The notes under the pieces: generated by a model | What the model was told of the DNA's origin: nothing | The model's database searches: none | Seen by the model: the letters and a program-made list of their open reading frames with translations, nothing else | Position numbers and translations under genes: made by a program | From: Boswellia sacra | Lineage: Eukaryota; Streptophyta; Magnoliopsida; Sapindales; Burseraceae | DNA length: 64,000 nt | Assembly (NCBI GenBank): GCA_013180625.2 | Contig: SNVD02006085.1 | Coordinates: 124,001-188,000 of the forward strand | Direction: 5' to 3' | Shown: positions 1-11,128 of the stretch, piece after piece | How positions within the stretch are numbered: the stretch's first letter is position 1 | Layout: the number at the start of each line of letters is the position of its first letter

Positions 1-1357
1 GACACATTAGCAAAAGGGAAACAAAAGTTGGGAACAGAGCAAGAATCAGAAGGAAAGCGCTCGGATTGCCCTTGCATATTGTGTCATACACTTGGATTAG
101 CACTGCGCCACTTAGACCCAGAAAGCCCTGACCAAGAAAAAAGCATTCTTTAAAAAATTATGCACAGTACATGTCACTCTTCGGAGTTGGAACATAGACG
201 ATCAGACAAATCGAGAATAGTAAAATGAAACTGTGGAAAATTAAAATCACTAGTAATCCAAGATAATCATTCCCTGTCATTATCAAATGATGTTAACTTG
301 AGAACAAAACTGAGCCACCAGCCACAAAAAGATGCGTCATAAACCTACCAAGCGTCAAACTAGAGTCTCCTTTTGATTTGTGATATCTAACACCATGTTA
401 CTAGTTAATGGAAATCATGTTCATATCATGTCATGTGAGTTGTAAAATTCGCGTCGCCGTCTTCACCGTGAGCATAAGAGGGAGATGACTTTTTGTCTAT
501 ACACAAACAAAGCCAATAACGCCAAGTCCAATCCAATAATCATTTTGCAGGTTTATTAGTATCAAAGTAGCAGACGCAACTCCCTCATGACCCGCCAGTT
601 GCAAGTTGTGACTTAGAAGGCTACCTTATCTTTAACTTATACGAGTTGTAGCAATCCTAGTTGGAGAGCAATGTACTCGACAACTATTGGGGATTCAAAA
701 TTACAAAAGTATTGACATAAAATATTCATTTAAATCAACATCAATAATTCGACACCGTTAAACAATCTCAATAGACTTAAAAATATTGAAAAAAAAAAAA
801 GCCGGAAGCTTGGACTGTTTCAGCTCATAATTACATCAATCAAAGTTGAGAACATAACATGAAAGTAGAGAAGTAGTAACAGATAATCGTACCTTCATGA
901 TACCCACAATAGTTCCGCCATAATCGCCAAAGTTCATTACACCAGTGACAACATTAGCCGTGTTAAAAAACGTTTGAGCATGTGCGGCTGTAAACATGAA
1001 CAAGCACATCAACGGCACCGGTGGCTGGTGAATCAGCCCCACAACAGAGGCCCACATTAAGAAGTAGCCAGCAAAGCAGAGGATAGCACCAGTCAAGTGG
1101 ACGAGCCATGGCCCACCAAAAAACCTGGGACGGGTATGGAGATTCTCGATGACGAAGGCATAGAGGAGGCCTGAAAGAACACCGGCGTTGGCACCGATAT
1201 CTTTGAAAACTGACACGGTGTCAAGCGTGGATTGGTCGTAATTTTGCGTGGATTTAAGGGTGGAAGCGTAGATGCCGAAGGTGTAGGATGCACCGCTGCT
1301 GCACTGGATCCATATGCTGGCCACGGTAGCGATCCATTTTGAGTCCAAGCTCTCCAT
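1..1357 (-). CDS. Nodulin-like MFS transporter, 5' part only (runs off left edge)
   Basis: Coding exons are 893-1357 (exon 1) and 1-127 (start of exon 2, continuing outside the window), joined across an intron at 128-892 with GT-AG ends. The start is the ATG at 1357-1355, reading MESLDSKW. The roughly 155 residues of exon 1 contain the nodulin-like signature near the N-terminus (WIATVASIWIQCSSG, then YTFGIYA), followed by hydrophobic segments around residues 60-75, 85-105 and 115-135. Exon 2 continues in frame with GFLGLSGAVLIQVYD, which is typical of this family. Proteins of this type are multi-pass membrane transporters of the major facilitator superfamily whose substrates are mostly unknown. 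The gene is divergent from the BRUTUS-like gene, with a tRNA and a 9 kb transposon between them. The family is clear. The subfamily (At1g74780-like) is inferred from the neighbouring genes. Confidence 0.88.
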
Positions 1358-1747
1358 TGAATTTGAATTTGATTCTGCTGTGTTTTTACTTATGCTTGCT
1401 TTTTATTAGTTTGCTTTTGCTATTTCTTTCTTTTAATTTATTGATTTGTCCCCAATTTTGATGGGAGATGACGTGTCACGCGGTGGAATGTCTGTCAATA
1501 ATTAAATAGCCTTGCCTTGCTGGGCGTGTGAGACACGAAACGAACGATACTGCGGTAAAGGAGGATGTAATACTCGACATGAAATGTCCAAAATAGCTCT
1601 TGCTCTTGCTGGCTGGACCTGGAATTGGAATCAGCATCACCAACGGGTCGAGCTGTTCTATAGTAAAAGAATAATAATAATAAGTAAAAGAATTATGATT
1701 TCTAATTTTCCTTTTGTACATCCTTTCACTTATTATTCTCCCGAAAA

Positions 1748-1786
1748 CGACTCCATTGGGGATCGAACCCAGAATCTCTGGTTCCG
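1748..1786 (-). pseudogene. 3'-half copy of tRNA-Arg(ACG)
   Basis: About 39 bases match the 3' half of the intact tRNA-Arg at 1847-1919: the anticodon 3' stem, variable loop, T arm and acceptor 3' strand. Similarity stops inside the anticodon loop, so there is no D arm or 5' acceptor strand and the copy cannot fold as a tRNA. The match continues a few bases past the acceptor end (GAAAAC on the plus strand). This points to a DNA-level partial duplication rather than reverse transcription of a tRNA half. Confidence 0.7.
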
Positions 1787-1846
1787 AACTGGTCTTCATT
1801 CTTCAATTTTGATGACAGTAAAATAATATTAAATTAAACAAGAAAA

Positions 1847-1919
1847 CGACTCCACTGGGGATCGAACCCAGAATCTCTGGTTCCGTAGACCAGCGCCTTA
1901 TCCATTGGGCCATGGAGTC
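1847..1919 (-). tRNA. tRNA-Arg (anticodon ACG)
   Basis: Read on the minus strand, these 73 bases fold as a cloverleaf. The acceptor GACTCCA pairs with TGGAGTC. The D arm starts with GCCC and has loop AATGGATAA. The anticodon stem CTGGT pairs with ACCAG around loop CTACGGA, giving anticodon ACG. The T stem CTGGG pairs with CCCAG around TTCGATC, which also serves as the internal B box. The discriminator base is G. There is no intron. A run of four T's just downstream on the minus strand (1843-1846) fits a Pol III terminator. It is an isolated gene between the nodulin-like gene and the large hAT element. Confidence 0.95.
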
Positions 1920-2958
1920 CATACTGTTGAGAGGCATTGTCCAGTTCATGATTAATGAATAAACTGAGCGTGTTTAATAATCGTATTTAGCTGCAAAAGC
2001 CGCCAGACGCAGAGTCCCATTGGTAAGAAAGTACAAACGGACGAAAATTGCAAAAACTTCGCAACTAGCGGTGGTGTTGGAGCCAGGGGTGGGCATAATT
2101 CCAGGACCCGACCCTTTCCGACCCGACCCGACCCGACTCGAATATAATCGGATAAGGAAAAAAAAATCGAAATCGGTTATAATTTTAGGGTAACCGATAT
2201 TACGCGATCCGATTTTGGATAAAGTTACATAAATCTGATTTATTTACGACCCGAATATTTTTTATTAAAAAGAATTTAATTTTTTGTGTGGCATAATTTA
2301 ATTGGACGTGTCAAAAATGTTATTTAGACCTCACCACATCTAATTACCGTATATATATCTTTATAGCTTTGTGCCCTCACTTTTCAAACTATAGCAACCT
2401 TATCACTCTCACTGAATTTCAATGTTCTCTCACTCGACTTCAACGTCCCCTCTTCTTGCTGCCTGACTTCAACGCGCCGACGACTGTATTCTGATCACAG
2501 TCAACCTCAGAGGTCGACAGTGGCTCGCCACAACTCCACCTTGTTCGTTTGTTTCGTGCGTGAGTTGGAGATGGGTTCGTCTCTTTGACCAAGTAAAGTT
2601 TCATGTCTTTGTGAAGCCAAAAATTTTAAAGATGGGAAAATGGAAAGTGTTTGTTCTATTTATACTTTAGGCATCCTTGTTATGTGAAACATTGATCTCC
2701 AAATTTATGTGAACATGGCTAATTGAGTGATGATTAAAAAATGTTTTAGTCATTATAAACACGCACCTATTCTAAATTGCTGTCAATCATGCATAGCTAT
2801 TTATGCTGAAAGGGGCTTTGGGAGAGAGCAGTGTTAGGATGCAACTAAGCTTTATGTTTCTCTGGTTCTCTTCCTTTCATTTATGGCAAAGAATATTTTT
2901 ATCTCTTCAGAAGTGCTAAATCTTGCCTTTATGTATGTATACTTTGTTGATGATGCAG

Positions 2959-3452
2959 TTAAGAGGTGCAATTGATCCAAAAAGACATTACAAGGCCGGT
3001 GATTCAAAATCAAAAACATTGCCGAAGTATTTCTAGGCATGTGTTATCAAGTCACAATGCTTTTTTGCTGCTTATTTCACAATTAAGTTGTTTGGATGGT
3101 GTTAACTCTTTGGCAAAACATCCCTTTTTTTTTTTTACAATCGAACACGTTGGCACTGTTATAGAGCCAGTAACGGAGTTTTCTCAAATAGACTGAATAA
3201 AAAGGAAAGGAAGGCAACCCTTGCAGATGAATTGCTTTCTGATACTAGCCGAAGGCAGTACAGGTGAGATAATAGTATATTGTTCTCTTTTTGCTATTGA
3301 AATTTGTGAGTTTTTTTTTTTTAGTTCTCATTGTTTCACATGTATAATTTTCAGGAAGCGTAAGGTACGCGAGATTGAAGAAAAAATCAACCAATTAGAA
3401 ATGACAAATGGAAGACAAGGGGTCGACAATCGCAGAAGCGTGCAAAGCAAAT
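2959..3452 (+). pseudogene. Captured FCF2-like rRNA-processing gene fragment
   Basis: Three exon-like pieces match the C-terminal Fcf2 domain, a nucleolar pre-rRNA processing factor. Piece 1 (2959-3033) reads LRGAIDPKRHYKAGDSKS and ends LPKYF. Piece 2 (about 3149-3263) reads VGTVIEPVTEFS and then, after a one-base frameshift near 3180, KKERKATLADELLSD and RRQYR. Piece 3 (about 3355-3452) reads RKRKVREIEEK and then, after another frameshift, GRQSQKRAKQ, the basic tail of the family. Intron-like sequence separates the pieces, so genomic DNA was captured rather than cDNA. The N-terminal part of the gene is absent. It lies wholly inside hAT element 1, in the same orientation as the transposase. 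Confidence 0.75.
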
Positions 3453-4455
3453 AAGGCACGGAATCCCTTTTATTCTTTTGAAAGGTGATTCTTTGACACT
3501 CATGGATTACATCAATACATTGAATAGATTTGTCACAAGGACAGAGTCATCATGTCCTCTTCTTCTAATTGATATAATTTTGTATTTTCAAATTATAGAA
3601 GAAAGGGCCGATGATAGAGGGATCTCTTTTTAAGGAGAGGCTTGTGATAAAATGTTTTGAGATGGAAATTTGTCCTTGAGCTGTTTTAGAGTTTGTGGAG
3701 CAATGATGACTTTTGACCTTGTAACCTCATTTGCTTATTTAAACAAATCGTGAACAGAGATTTTATAAATAATCTTTCCCTTGTCCTTAATGGTGATTAT
3801 TATGGTGCTAAGGAGGAATCCCAAATTTATATAAAAGTTGCATATCGTAATTTGTTAAATTATAAGCATGACGTTAACTTGTGGATTTGACACTTCACCT
3901 TATTATATAGGTAGTGATATTCCTTGCTATTGTTATGGTTAATTAAAAGTTTAGATGATCAAAGTCTTTACATTGGTGTCTGTAAGACTATTCTTCCTTT
4001 CGGAAAAAATTACCAAGGTACTCAATTAATTATTCTTCAATTCAGGGTTTCTTCAATTTATATGTCTGTATTTGTTTATTGGATTGGATTGGACCAATTT
4101 TGGGTTTGAAAGAAATTAAGTGTAAATAAAACAAAGGGTATGCATTAAATTAATTCCTTGTTTATCACGTCAATTGAAGTTGATGTAGTTCATTTGATTG
4201 GTGTTTTGGTGTTTCATTTGATTGATTTCTTTTTTAATACTATTTAACTGAAACGACTTGTGATGTTAGTTATAAGTGCTTTATTTGGAACTTTTGATTT
4301 AATTATGTTTAGTTTATGATCTTTCACATTTAGAATACTGTGACAAAGTTTCAAGGCTAAGGATTAGTATCTGTAAATCCTTTTTTTTTTAATGTGTGAT
4401 TAAGCATTTGAGGAGTCTTGGAATAGTCCTTTCTAACCTTGTTAAATTGAATACA

Positions 4456-5425
4456 GCATGTGGAAGTGCCAGTTCCCAGTCCAAAGAAAGATGAGGTTTT
4501 GATTAAGTTGGAAGCAATTAGTCTCAACCCAGTTGATTGGAAAATTTAGAAGGGCATGCTTCGGCCTTTTTTGCCTCGCAAGTTTCCTCATATACCTGGT
4601 AAATCAATTATGTGTCTTGTTTTATGTAATGGATCTTTTTATATCTTCTAGTCTGTATTTCCTTTATGTGAATGTTGTTATCTCAGACTCTCGGTTGTGA
4701 TATATATACACATGACATCACTTTTTTGACACATATTTAGACACAAATTGTGAGCCATCTTAGATTAGCCCATTTTCAATGGTTGAGATTCAATTTAACA
4801 TGTATGATAATTGCACCTTAGGAATTATAATGGTTAGAATTAATCTTAACCATTGCAAATGGATTGATTTAATGGCTCACAATTTATGTCTAAATTTGTG
4901 TCAAAAAAGTGGTGCCATGTAACCTGCCCTTATATATATATAGCGCCAGTGATGTTCATCTTTCGAGCAAGCTGATAAACTCCTATTGTCCTTCAATTTT
5001 TTCAATCTTAAAACATGCTTCATTATCTTATAGACAATATGATGGTGTATCCCTTTACATTTAGAAACCTTAAAAAAAACATATTTATTGATATGACATC
5101 CATATGCTACTGACATCTTAGTGCAATATTGCCTACACCAAACTTGAGTAGATAGGCTTGGATTGAAAGTTGGGCTTTTCTCTTTGACTTATTTATTGGG
5201 TCCCTGTAATTATATTTTGTTTGATGTTTTGCTAGTGTAGCTATTTATGCTGTAGTTCATGAGTAGCATTGCCTGCTATCTTTTATTCTTGTTTCAGTGG
5301 CTGAGGCAGTTTTTTGTTGGAACAGCAACTGATATAGCAGGAGAAGTTGTAAGCATAGGATCAGAAGTTAAAGATTTCAAAGCTGGTGACAAAGTTGTCG
5401 TTGCACTTAGGCATGCTGTAAATGA
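4456..5425 (+). pseudogene. Captured quinone-oxidoreductase (CEQORH-like) gene fragment
   Basis: Two exon-like pieces encode the start of the GroES-like domain of the zinc-independent MDR family, closest to plant chloroplast envelope quinone oxidoreductase homologue. Piece 1 (about 4456-4598) reads VEVPVPSPKKDEVLIKLEA, then SLNPVDWKI, an in-frame TAG where the family has Gln, then KGMLRPFLPRKFPHIP and a GT donor. Piece 2 (about 5325-5425) reads TDIAGEVVSIGSEVKDFKAG then DKVVVAL. The intron between them holds a MITE at 4711-4919. The NAD(P)H-binding Rossmann part is missing, so no enzyme can be made. The fragment is fully inside hAT element 1. Confidence 0.77.
4711..4919. mobile_element. MITE with long terminal inverted repeats
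   Basis: The first roughly 47 bases, starting CATGACATCACTTTTTTGAC, are nearly the reverse complement of the last roughly 47, ending GTCAAAAAAGTGGTGCCATG. The 209-bp unit has no coding capacity. It is nested in the intron between the two captured quinone-oxidoreductase exons inside hAT element 1. No clean target-site duplication is visible, so the superfamily is open. Confidence 0.65.
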
Positions 5426-6211
5426 TCATTGATATTCTTTTGGTTTTGTTCTCATCTTCAATTTATGTTTGAATTATTATAGTTGATCTGCCCCTTTCTT
5501 CACTACCGAGTAAGATTGAAATTAAGATTGTGAAGATATGGATGATTAATGATAACAGATATCATCTCTTTAATTGAAAGAATTCCCCTTTAAATTACTA
5601 TCGTTTTAACAATTAGTTACTGCTTGAGGTAATCATCTTTGTTTAGCTTGTTGTTTGTACTCAGAACTCTAACTTCCCTTTGAAATTATTCTTTTGTCAC
5701 TACACTTAGTCAGTTGATTGATCATATTGGCAATTGTTTCGTATTTCTATCTCCATTTCATGGAGTGCACTAATCAATCATGAAAAGCAAGAATAATAAA
5801 TTTGAAGAATTGAACCTCAGGTTGTTCTAATCGTTGGGTTGATTTGTCCCCAGAATATCTAGAGTACAAGATCAGTTTAAGTTTTGAATTTTTTGGACTT
5901 GTAAATGGTTAACTCATACATAGTTAGTTTCATTCAGTGATTTCTAAGAATCAGTAGTAGTATCAGTTTGGTAATTAATTGAAGAATAATTAATTGAAGA
6001 TGTGGATTAGATCTCAGTTGATAAGACAGGATATCTTATGGAATCAAGTTCCCATCAACATACTCAGAGAGACAGCTCCAATCTAATGAAACAATTATCC
6101 TTTACACACTTGTCCTCTTAGCAAAGCAGCCCAAATTATAATGATTAATTATTATAATCAAGTGTAGAAGTAAAAAGTCATAGAAATAAATGATTCAAAC
6201 ACTTAGACCAT

Positions 6212-6309
6212 CTTTTTCTTTATGGTGTTAGGTAGTAGGTACAACACAAAGTAGTCAAGGTTTTTCTTTATGGCGTTAGCTAGTATGTACAACACAAAAT
6301 AGTCAAGGT
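6212..6309. repeat. 49-bp tandem duplication
   Basis: Two adjacent copies of a 49-base unit starting TTTTTCTTTATGG and ending AGTCAAGG, differing at a few positions. It lies within hAT element 1 upstream of the transposase. Confidence 0.8.
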
Positions 6310-6520
6310 TAAGTAAAAGTAAGTGCTTCAAAGACTTTATCCAAAGGGGCCAAAGAAAAGACAAGGACATAGTGTGTGGCTTACTGATAGTTGTGTGGGG
6401 TGCTTTATATTCGCATATGGTGTAGTCTATTAAGAAGATTTGTTAATTAGGCATATGCATTAATAAACTATTAGTTAATTAAAATTGGGCTTACTTGCAT
6501 ATGAATAGTACTGTACATAA

Positions 6521-6640
6521 TTAATATATATTCTATTAATACATGTATAATTAATATATATTCTATTAATGCATATACAATTAATATATGTTTAGTTAAT
6601 GCATGTAGAATTAATATGTATTCTATTAATGGAATAGAAT
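6521..6640. repeat. 30-bp tandem repeat, about four copies
   Basis: The motif TTAATATATATTCTATTAAT and its variants start at 6521, 6551, 6581 and 6611, an exact period of 30 bases. AT-rich and non-coding, inside hAT element 1. Confidence 0.8.
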
Positions 6641-7118
6641 TAGTATAAGTTACGGGTTGGCTTCATTTATGAACTTCAATTCCAACTAAAATATAATATA
6701 TATTTTGCAATCTTTTTCATACTTTGTTATTAATTTATACTTATTGACTATTTAATCATATTTTATCTGAGTTTTGAGATGGACAAATTAATCTTGCTGC
6801 CTTTCATTTCTCTATTTTAGAGAGTTTTACTTCTTTATTTACTATTCATTTAGATTTTTTTTTTCTAAATAGCCTTTGCTTTTAGGAGTTCAATTTTATC
6901 GTAATGCAATTTAATTTGCTTTTGAATTGCAAAGGATATGCTTGCTGGTTGCTCTCTGTTTAGGGATGCTTAGATTTTCTCATAATACAGTTTGTTTTTG
7001 TGAGTTAGATAATATCATAATTATTTAAATTACTTGATCATTGCATAATATAAGCTTGTTGGATGCAATCTATTTAGGGATACATTTAAATTGCTTGTTG
7101 GGTGCATAGGAGAGCTAT

Positions 7119-7290
7119 ATGGTTAAATTTTATCTTAATGCATTTAAAATGCTTGCCGGTTGCATAGATTGCTTGTTGGTTCAATTTTATCTTAATGCAT
7201 TTAAAATGCTTGCCGGTTGCATAGATTGCTTACTGGTTCAATTTTATTTTAATGCATTTAATACGCTTCGTGGTTACAAAGGAATATTTA
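7119..7290. repeat. 57-bp tandem repeat just upstream of the hAT 1 transposase
   Basis: A 57-base unit containing GCTTGCCGGTTGCATAGATT starts at 7151 and 7208, with a diverged third copy after it and older relics upstream to about 6890. Because 57 is a multiple of three, a 63-codon frame stays open through it by chance. It is followed within 60 bases by the transposase start codon. Confidence 0.75.
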
Positions 7291-7344
7291 CACTTCTTAT
7301 TCATGAATAAACTAATTTTATTTTAATACATTTTTTTTCCAGTT

Positions 7345-9420
7345 ATGGCTTCTCAAACTGGTTCCCCGAATAATGGTCAAGCAGATGAATTTGCTAGTCA
7401 AGCAACATCTTTCAAATCTAAGAGAAAGAAGCCTCAAGTTTCGTTAGTGTGGGATCATTTCGAAAAAAAAATTAGTAGGAATAGATCTATGTGCAATTAT
7501 TGTGGAAAAAGTTTTGCTGCAGACAGTAAAAAGCATGACACAACTAACTTGTGGAAGCATTTAAATGTGTGCCCCAAATATGTTTTGAGTGAACAACATG
7601 TGGAGAAGGATGAGAAACAAAAAGTTCTTTTTTTTGGTGGCAAAAATTTAGAGAGTGGGGCGTCAAACAATCTTGTGTCTATTGGATTTGATAAATAAGT
7701 AATTAGGAGAGCACTTGTGGAGATGGTAATTATAGATGAGCTGCCATTTCGATTTGCTGAGACTAAAGGATTTCATCATCTTATGCAGGTAGCTTGTCCA
7801 AAATTTGAAGTTCCCTCACAAAGAACAGTTGCAAGAGACATTTTGAAGTTTTATGTAAGTGAGAAAGAAGCTTTGAAAAATTATTTCAAGGCATACAAGG
7901 TTAAGGTTTCTCTCACTACTGACATTTGGACATCCATTCAAAATATGAGCTATATGGTGATCACCACACATTTTGTTGATCATGCTTGAAAGTTGTAGAA
8001 AAGAATTTTGTGTTTTTCTCAATTTACTAACCATAGAGGGGAAACAATTAGAAGAATTATTGAGGATTTTTTGAACGCTTGGGGTTTGGAGAATATCTTC
8101 ACTATTACAGTTGATAATGTGCAAATGAAACAACTACCAACTATTTGAAGAAGAAATTAAAGAAGAATAGGAAAAGTGAAGGGATGATTCTAGAAGGGAA
8201 GTATTTACATGTGTGTTGTTATGCACATATTGTTAACTTAATTGTAGGTGAGGGTTTAAAAGAGCTTGATCGATCCATAGCTAGCATTCGAAATGCTATG
8301 AGATATGTTAGATCTTCTCCTGCAAGGTTACAAAGGTTCAAAGATTGTGTAGAGCATGAAAGGATTCAATATAAAGGAAATTTAGTGTTAGATGTTCCTA
8401 CAAGATGGAATGCGACTTTCTTGATGCTAGATAGTGCTCTATGGTTTCAAAAAGTACTTGAGCGGTTGGAGGAGGAAGATGGCATTATCTTAATTTTTTT
8501 TCTGAGGAGAAAAAGATGGGGCCTCCTCAAATAGATGATTAGGATAAAGCTTCTGTTTTTGTGCGATTTTTGAAGCAATTTCATGAGGTAACTCTCAAGT
8601 TCAGTTCTTCTTTAAGTCCTACAGCCTATATTTTATTTCATGAGATGTGGCAACCCGAGGATTGTTTGAGTGATTTAGAGCAACAAACAAATAACATTTT
8701 ATGTGATATGGCAAACAATATGAAGAAGAAGTTTGATAAATATTGGGGTTCATTGGATGGCATAAATCACATGTTGCTCATTGCTGTTGTTCTTGATCCT
8801 AGGGCTAAGTTAAAGTATGTGACTTATGCTTATAAGATAATGTGGGGTCTTAGTAAATCTGAGGAGAAAATATCACAGATTAAAGCATTATTGTATAAAT
8901 TGTATAATTTGTATGCTTCTTTTGAGAATGAGGGGACTTCTTCAAATGAAATGGTGAGTAAAGGTTCCTCACCATCTATGTCAGTTGATGTTGATCAATA
9001 TCAAACTTCTCAGTTCCCCGCACCTAAACAACATCCACTTGAAAGGTTTTTTCAGGATGGGAAATTGGAAGGGTCATCACATGAAGTGGAGAAATATTTG
9101 TCTAATCCAATAGTACAAGGAAAACAAGATAATTTTGAAATACTAGATCAGTGGAAGGTAAATGTGGCAAACTTCCCTGTTTTAGCAAGAATGGCAAGAG
9201 ATGTATTTGCTATTCCTATCTCAACTGTGGCTTTCGAGTTCGCATTTAGTACAGGCAGACGCATTCTAGATCAATTTAGGAGCTCGCTAACTCCTAAAAT
9301 GGTTGAGTGATTAATCTGCTCACAAAATTGGATTACTTACACATTATGTGATGAAATCTTCTGAATCTCAGAGTTGGATGAAAGCAAAGATGGGGATCAT
9401 GTAGTGTTTGGTGAATCCGA
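7345..9420 (+). pseudogene. hAT transposase of element 1 (decayed, RICESLEEPER-like)
   Basis: The start ATG at 7345 opens a BED zinc finger (WDHFEKK, CNYCGK, then a His and Cys ending HLNVCPKY). The conserved hAT body follows (ELPFRFAE, VARDIL, SLTTDIWTS, SIASIRNAMRYVRSSPARLQ, DVPTRWNAT). The C-terminal hATC dimerisation region reads FPVLARMARDVFAIPIST, then ILDQFRSSLTPKMVE. The frame is broken by an in-frame TAA at 7696, stops and frameshifts around 7987-8145, a frameshift near 8490-8560 and a TGA at 9308. These were judged against the better-kept copy at 33152-35260. It cannot give a full-length transposase. Confidence 0.9.
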
Positions 9421-11128
9421 ATATGCTGTGTTAGGTTAAAATACCATTCATTGACCATTTTACTTTGAAGTTATATCATATCGTGATTTCATTAGATTAA
9501 TTTATAACTTTTGTCTTTGCATTTGTCAATGATAAATATGTGTTTGGATCTACTATATCAACATTGGAGCGGCTGGACATTGAAGCATGAATAATGAGTT
9601 AAAGGAGTAGGTAACCCCATAATCTAACCTTACTGAAATTTCAATACAAAAAAACTTCAAGCTAGTTTGTTGTAAATTATAATAGGTGTTGTCATGCTTT
9701 TTTGTTTAGTTAAAGTATGTTGCTTTTGAACTCTAATTTGTTTTATTTATTTATTTAGTGAAGGTTGGATCCTTTATTGGTTCAGGACTTTTATTTTTGT
9801 GGAGCTCGAACTTGGAGTTGGGGCTTCAAATGTGAGAGTTTGTGGAATTTGGAGTTTGCGGACAATTCAAATTCTAATATTTTGTTTTGCTTGACTGTTG
9901 TGGAGATTGCTTCATCTCTTGGAGTTTGTCTTTGTAGTTGTTGTTTTTTTTTGTTTTTTGGAATTTTATTTATTTACTCATGAAATTTTACTCGTGAGTT
10001 TGTGGATTTTTTTCTCAAGATCTAGTACTATATTCATATTGTCTACTCGACATGTTGCTTTGATTTAATTTGTTGTCTTATTGAAACTAGAAAGATTGTT
10101 TGTGGCAATTGGCTTGTGAAAACTGTAAATGATGTTAGTAGCAACTAAGAATGTTTGTTTGTATACGCACACATTAACTAGTTCATGAAAGTAATCATTC
10201 TGGGAGATTACTAGAAAGTAATGTTTGTTTGTATTATTTTTAGTGTGGTTTAGGTAATCATGCTAGGAGATCTCTATCTTTGTATTATTAATAATGTGTT
10301 GATTGATTTGGGTCTTGATTTTACAGTTTTGTTTAGGAGATTAGCATGTAGCATTTGTGTTATTTCTCATTTAGTGTTGTTTTTGAATATTGCATGTTTC
10401 AATTTGGATTTGAGATTTTGCTTCCAATGATCTGTTTGGAGTTGAGATTTTGATTTTGAATATTGCATGTTTCAGTTGAGAAATATCATGATTCCTGACA
10501 AGATGTTATGCATTGGCTGTTTTGAATTGAAATTTAGTTACTTATTATATGAAACAATTCGTAGTGGGGTTAAAGATGTCTAATTTGGTTTTGTAGATTG
10601 TGATACTTAGTGAAAGCATGGCATGGTTGGCCTATATTTTTCTTTGATTTAATTTCTTTCAGATTGGGCTTTTTTATAATTACATTGATTGCTGACATTT
10701 TTTTTTCATTTTGGAGTCATGGCTTGATCAGGCATATTTTGATTATATAATTTGTTGATTGGGGCATATTTTGATTATATAATTTGTGTTTGATTAGACT
10801 ACATTTCTATTATATTTCCTTTATTAAAGGCTAAATGGGTTTCAACTCAGAAAAATAACCAACAAACATGAGTTTCAAAAACATGAACTAAGGATTTTAA
10901 TAAGAGATTACAAAAGCCCAGCCCAAAATAGCATCAAAATAAAAACCTAGCCCAACCTGATATATCCGACCCAACCCGACACTATCGGTACCCTTCAGGT
11001 AGTTCAAAAAAAAATACCCGAACTCAGTTCTAATTTCTCAAACCCGATGAACATTCAGGTATGAGCGGTTATCTTTAAACCCGACCCGACCCGACCCGAC
11101 CCGAAATATGCCCACTCCTAGTTGGAGC

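Larger units (their letters stand above)
2084..11120 (+). mobile_element. hAT transposon 1 (9.0 kb, carries host gene fragments)
   Basis: The element is bounded by an exact 8-bp target-site duplication, GTTGGAGC, at 2076-2083 and 11121-11128. Its termini are inverted: CAGGGGTGGGCATA at the left and TAGGAGTGGGCATA (reverse complement) at the right, 12 of 14 matching. An 8-bp duplication and CAGGGGTG-like ends are characteristic of hAT elements. Just inside both ends lie CCCGA-rich subterminal repeats (about 2102-2140 and 11078-11105). Inside are a decayed BED-finger/hATC transposase (7345-9420), exon pieces of FCF2 and of a quinone oxidoreductase, a nested MITE and several short tandem repeats. 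With its transposase broken, the element is non-autonomous now. The 5.2 kb between left end and transposase is unusually long and is where the host fragments sit. Confidence 0.93.
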
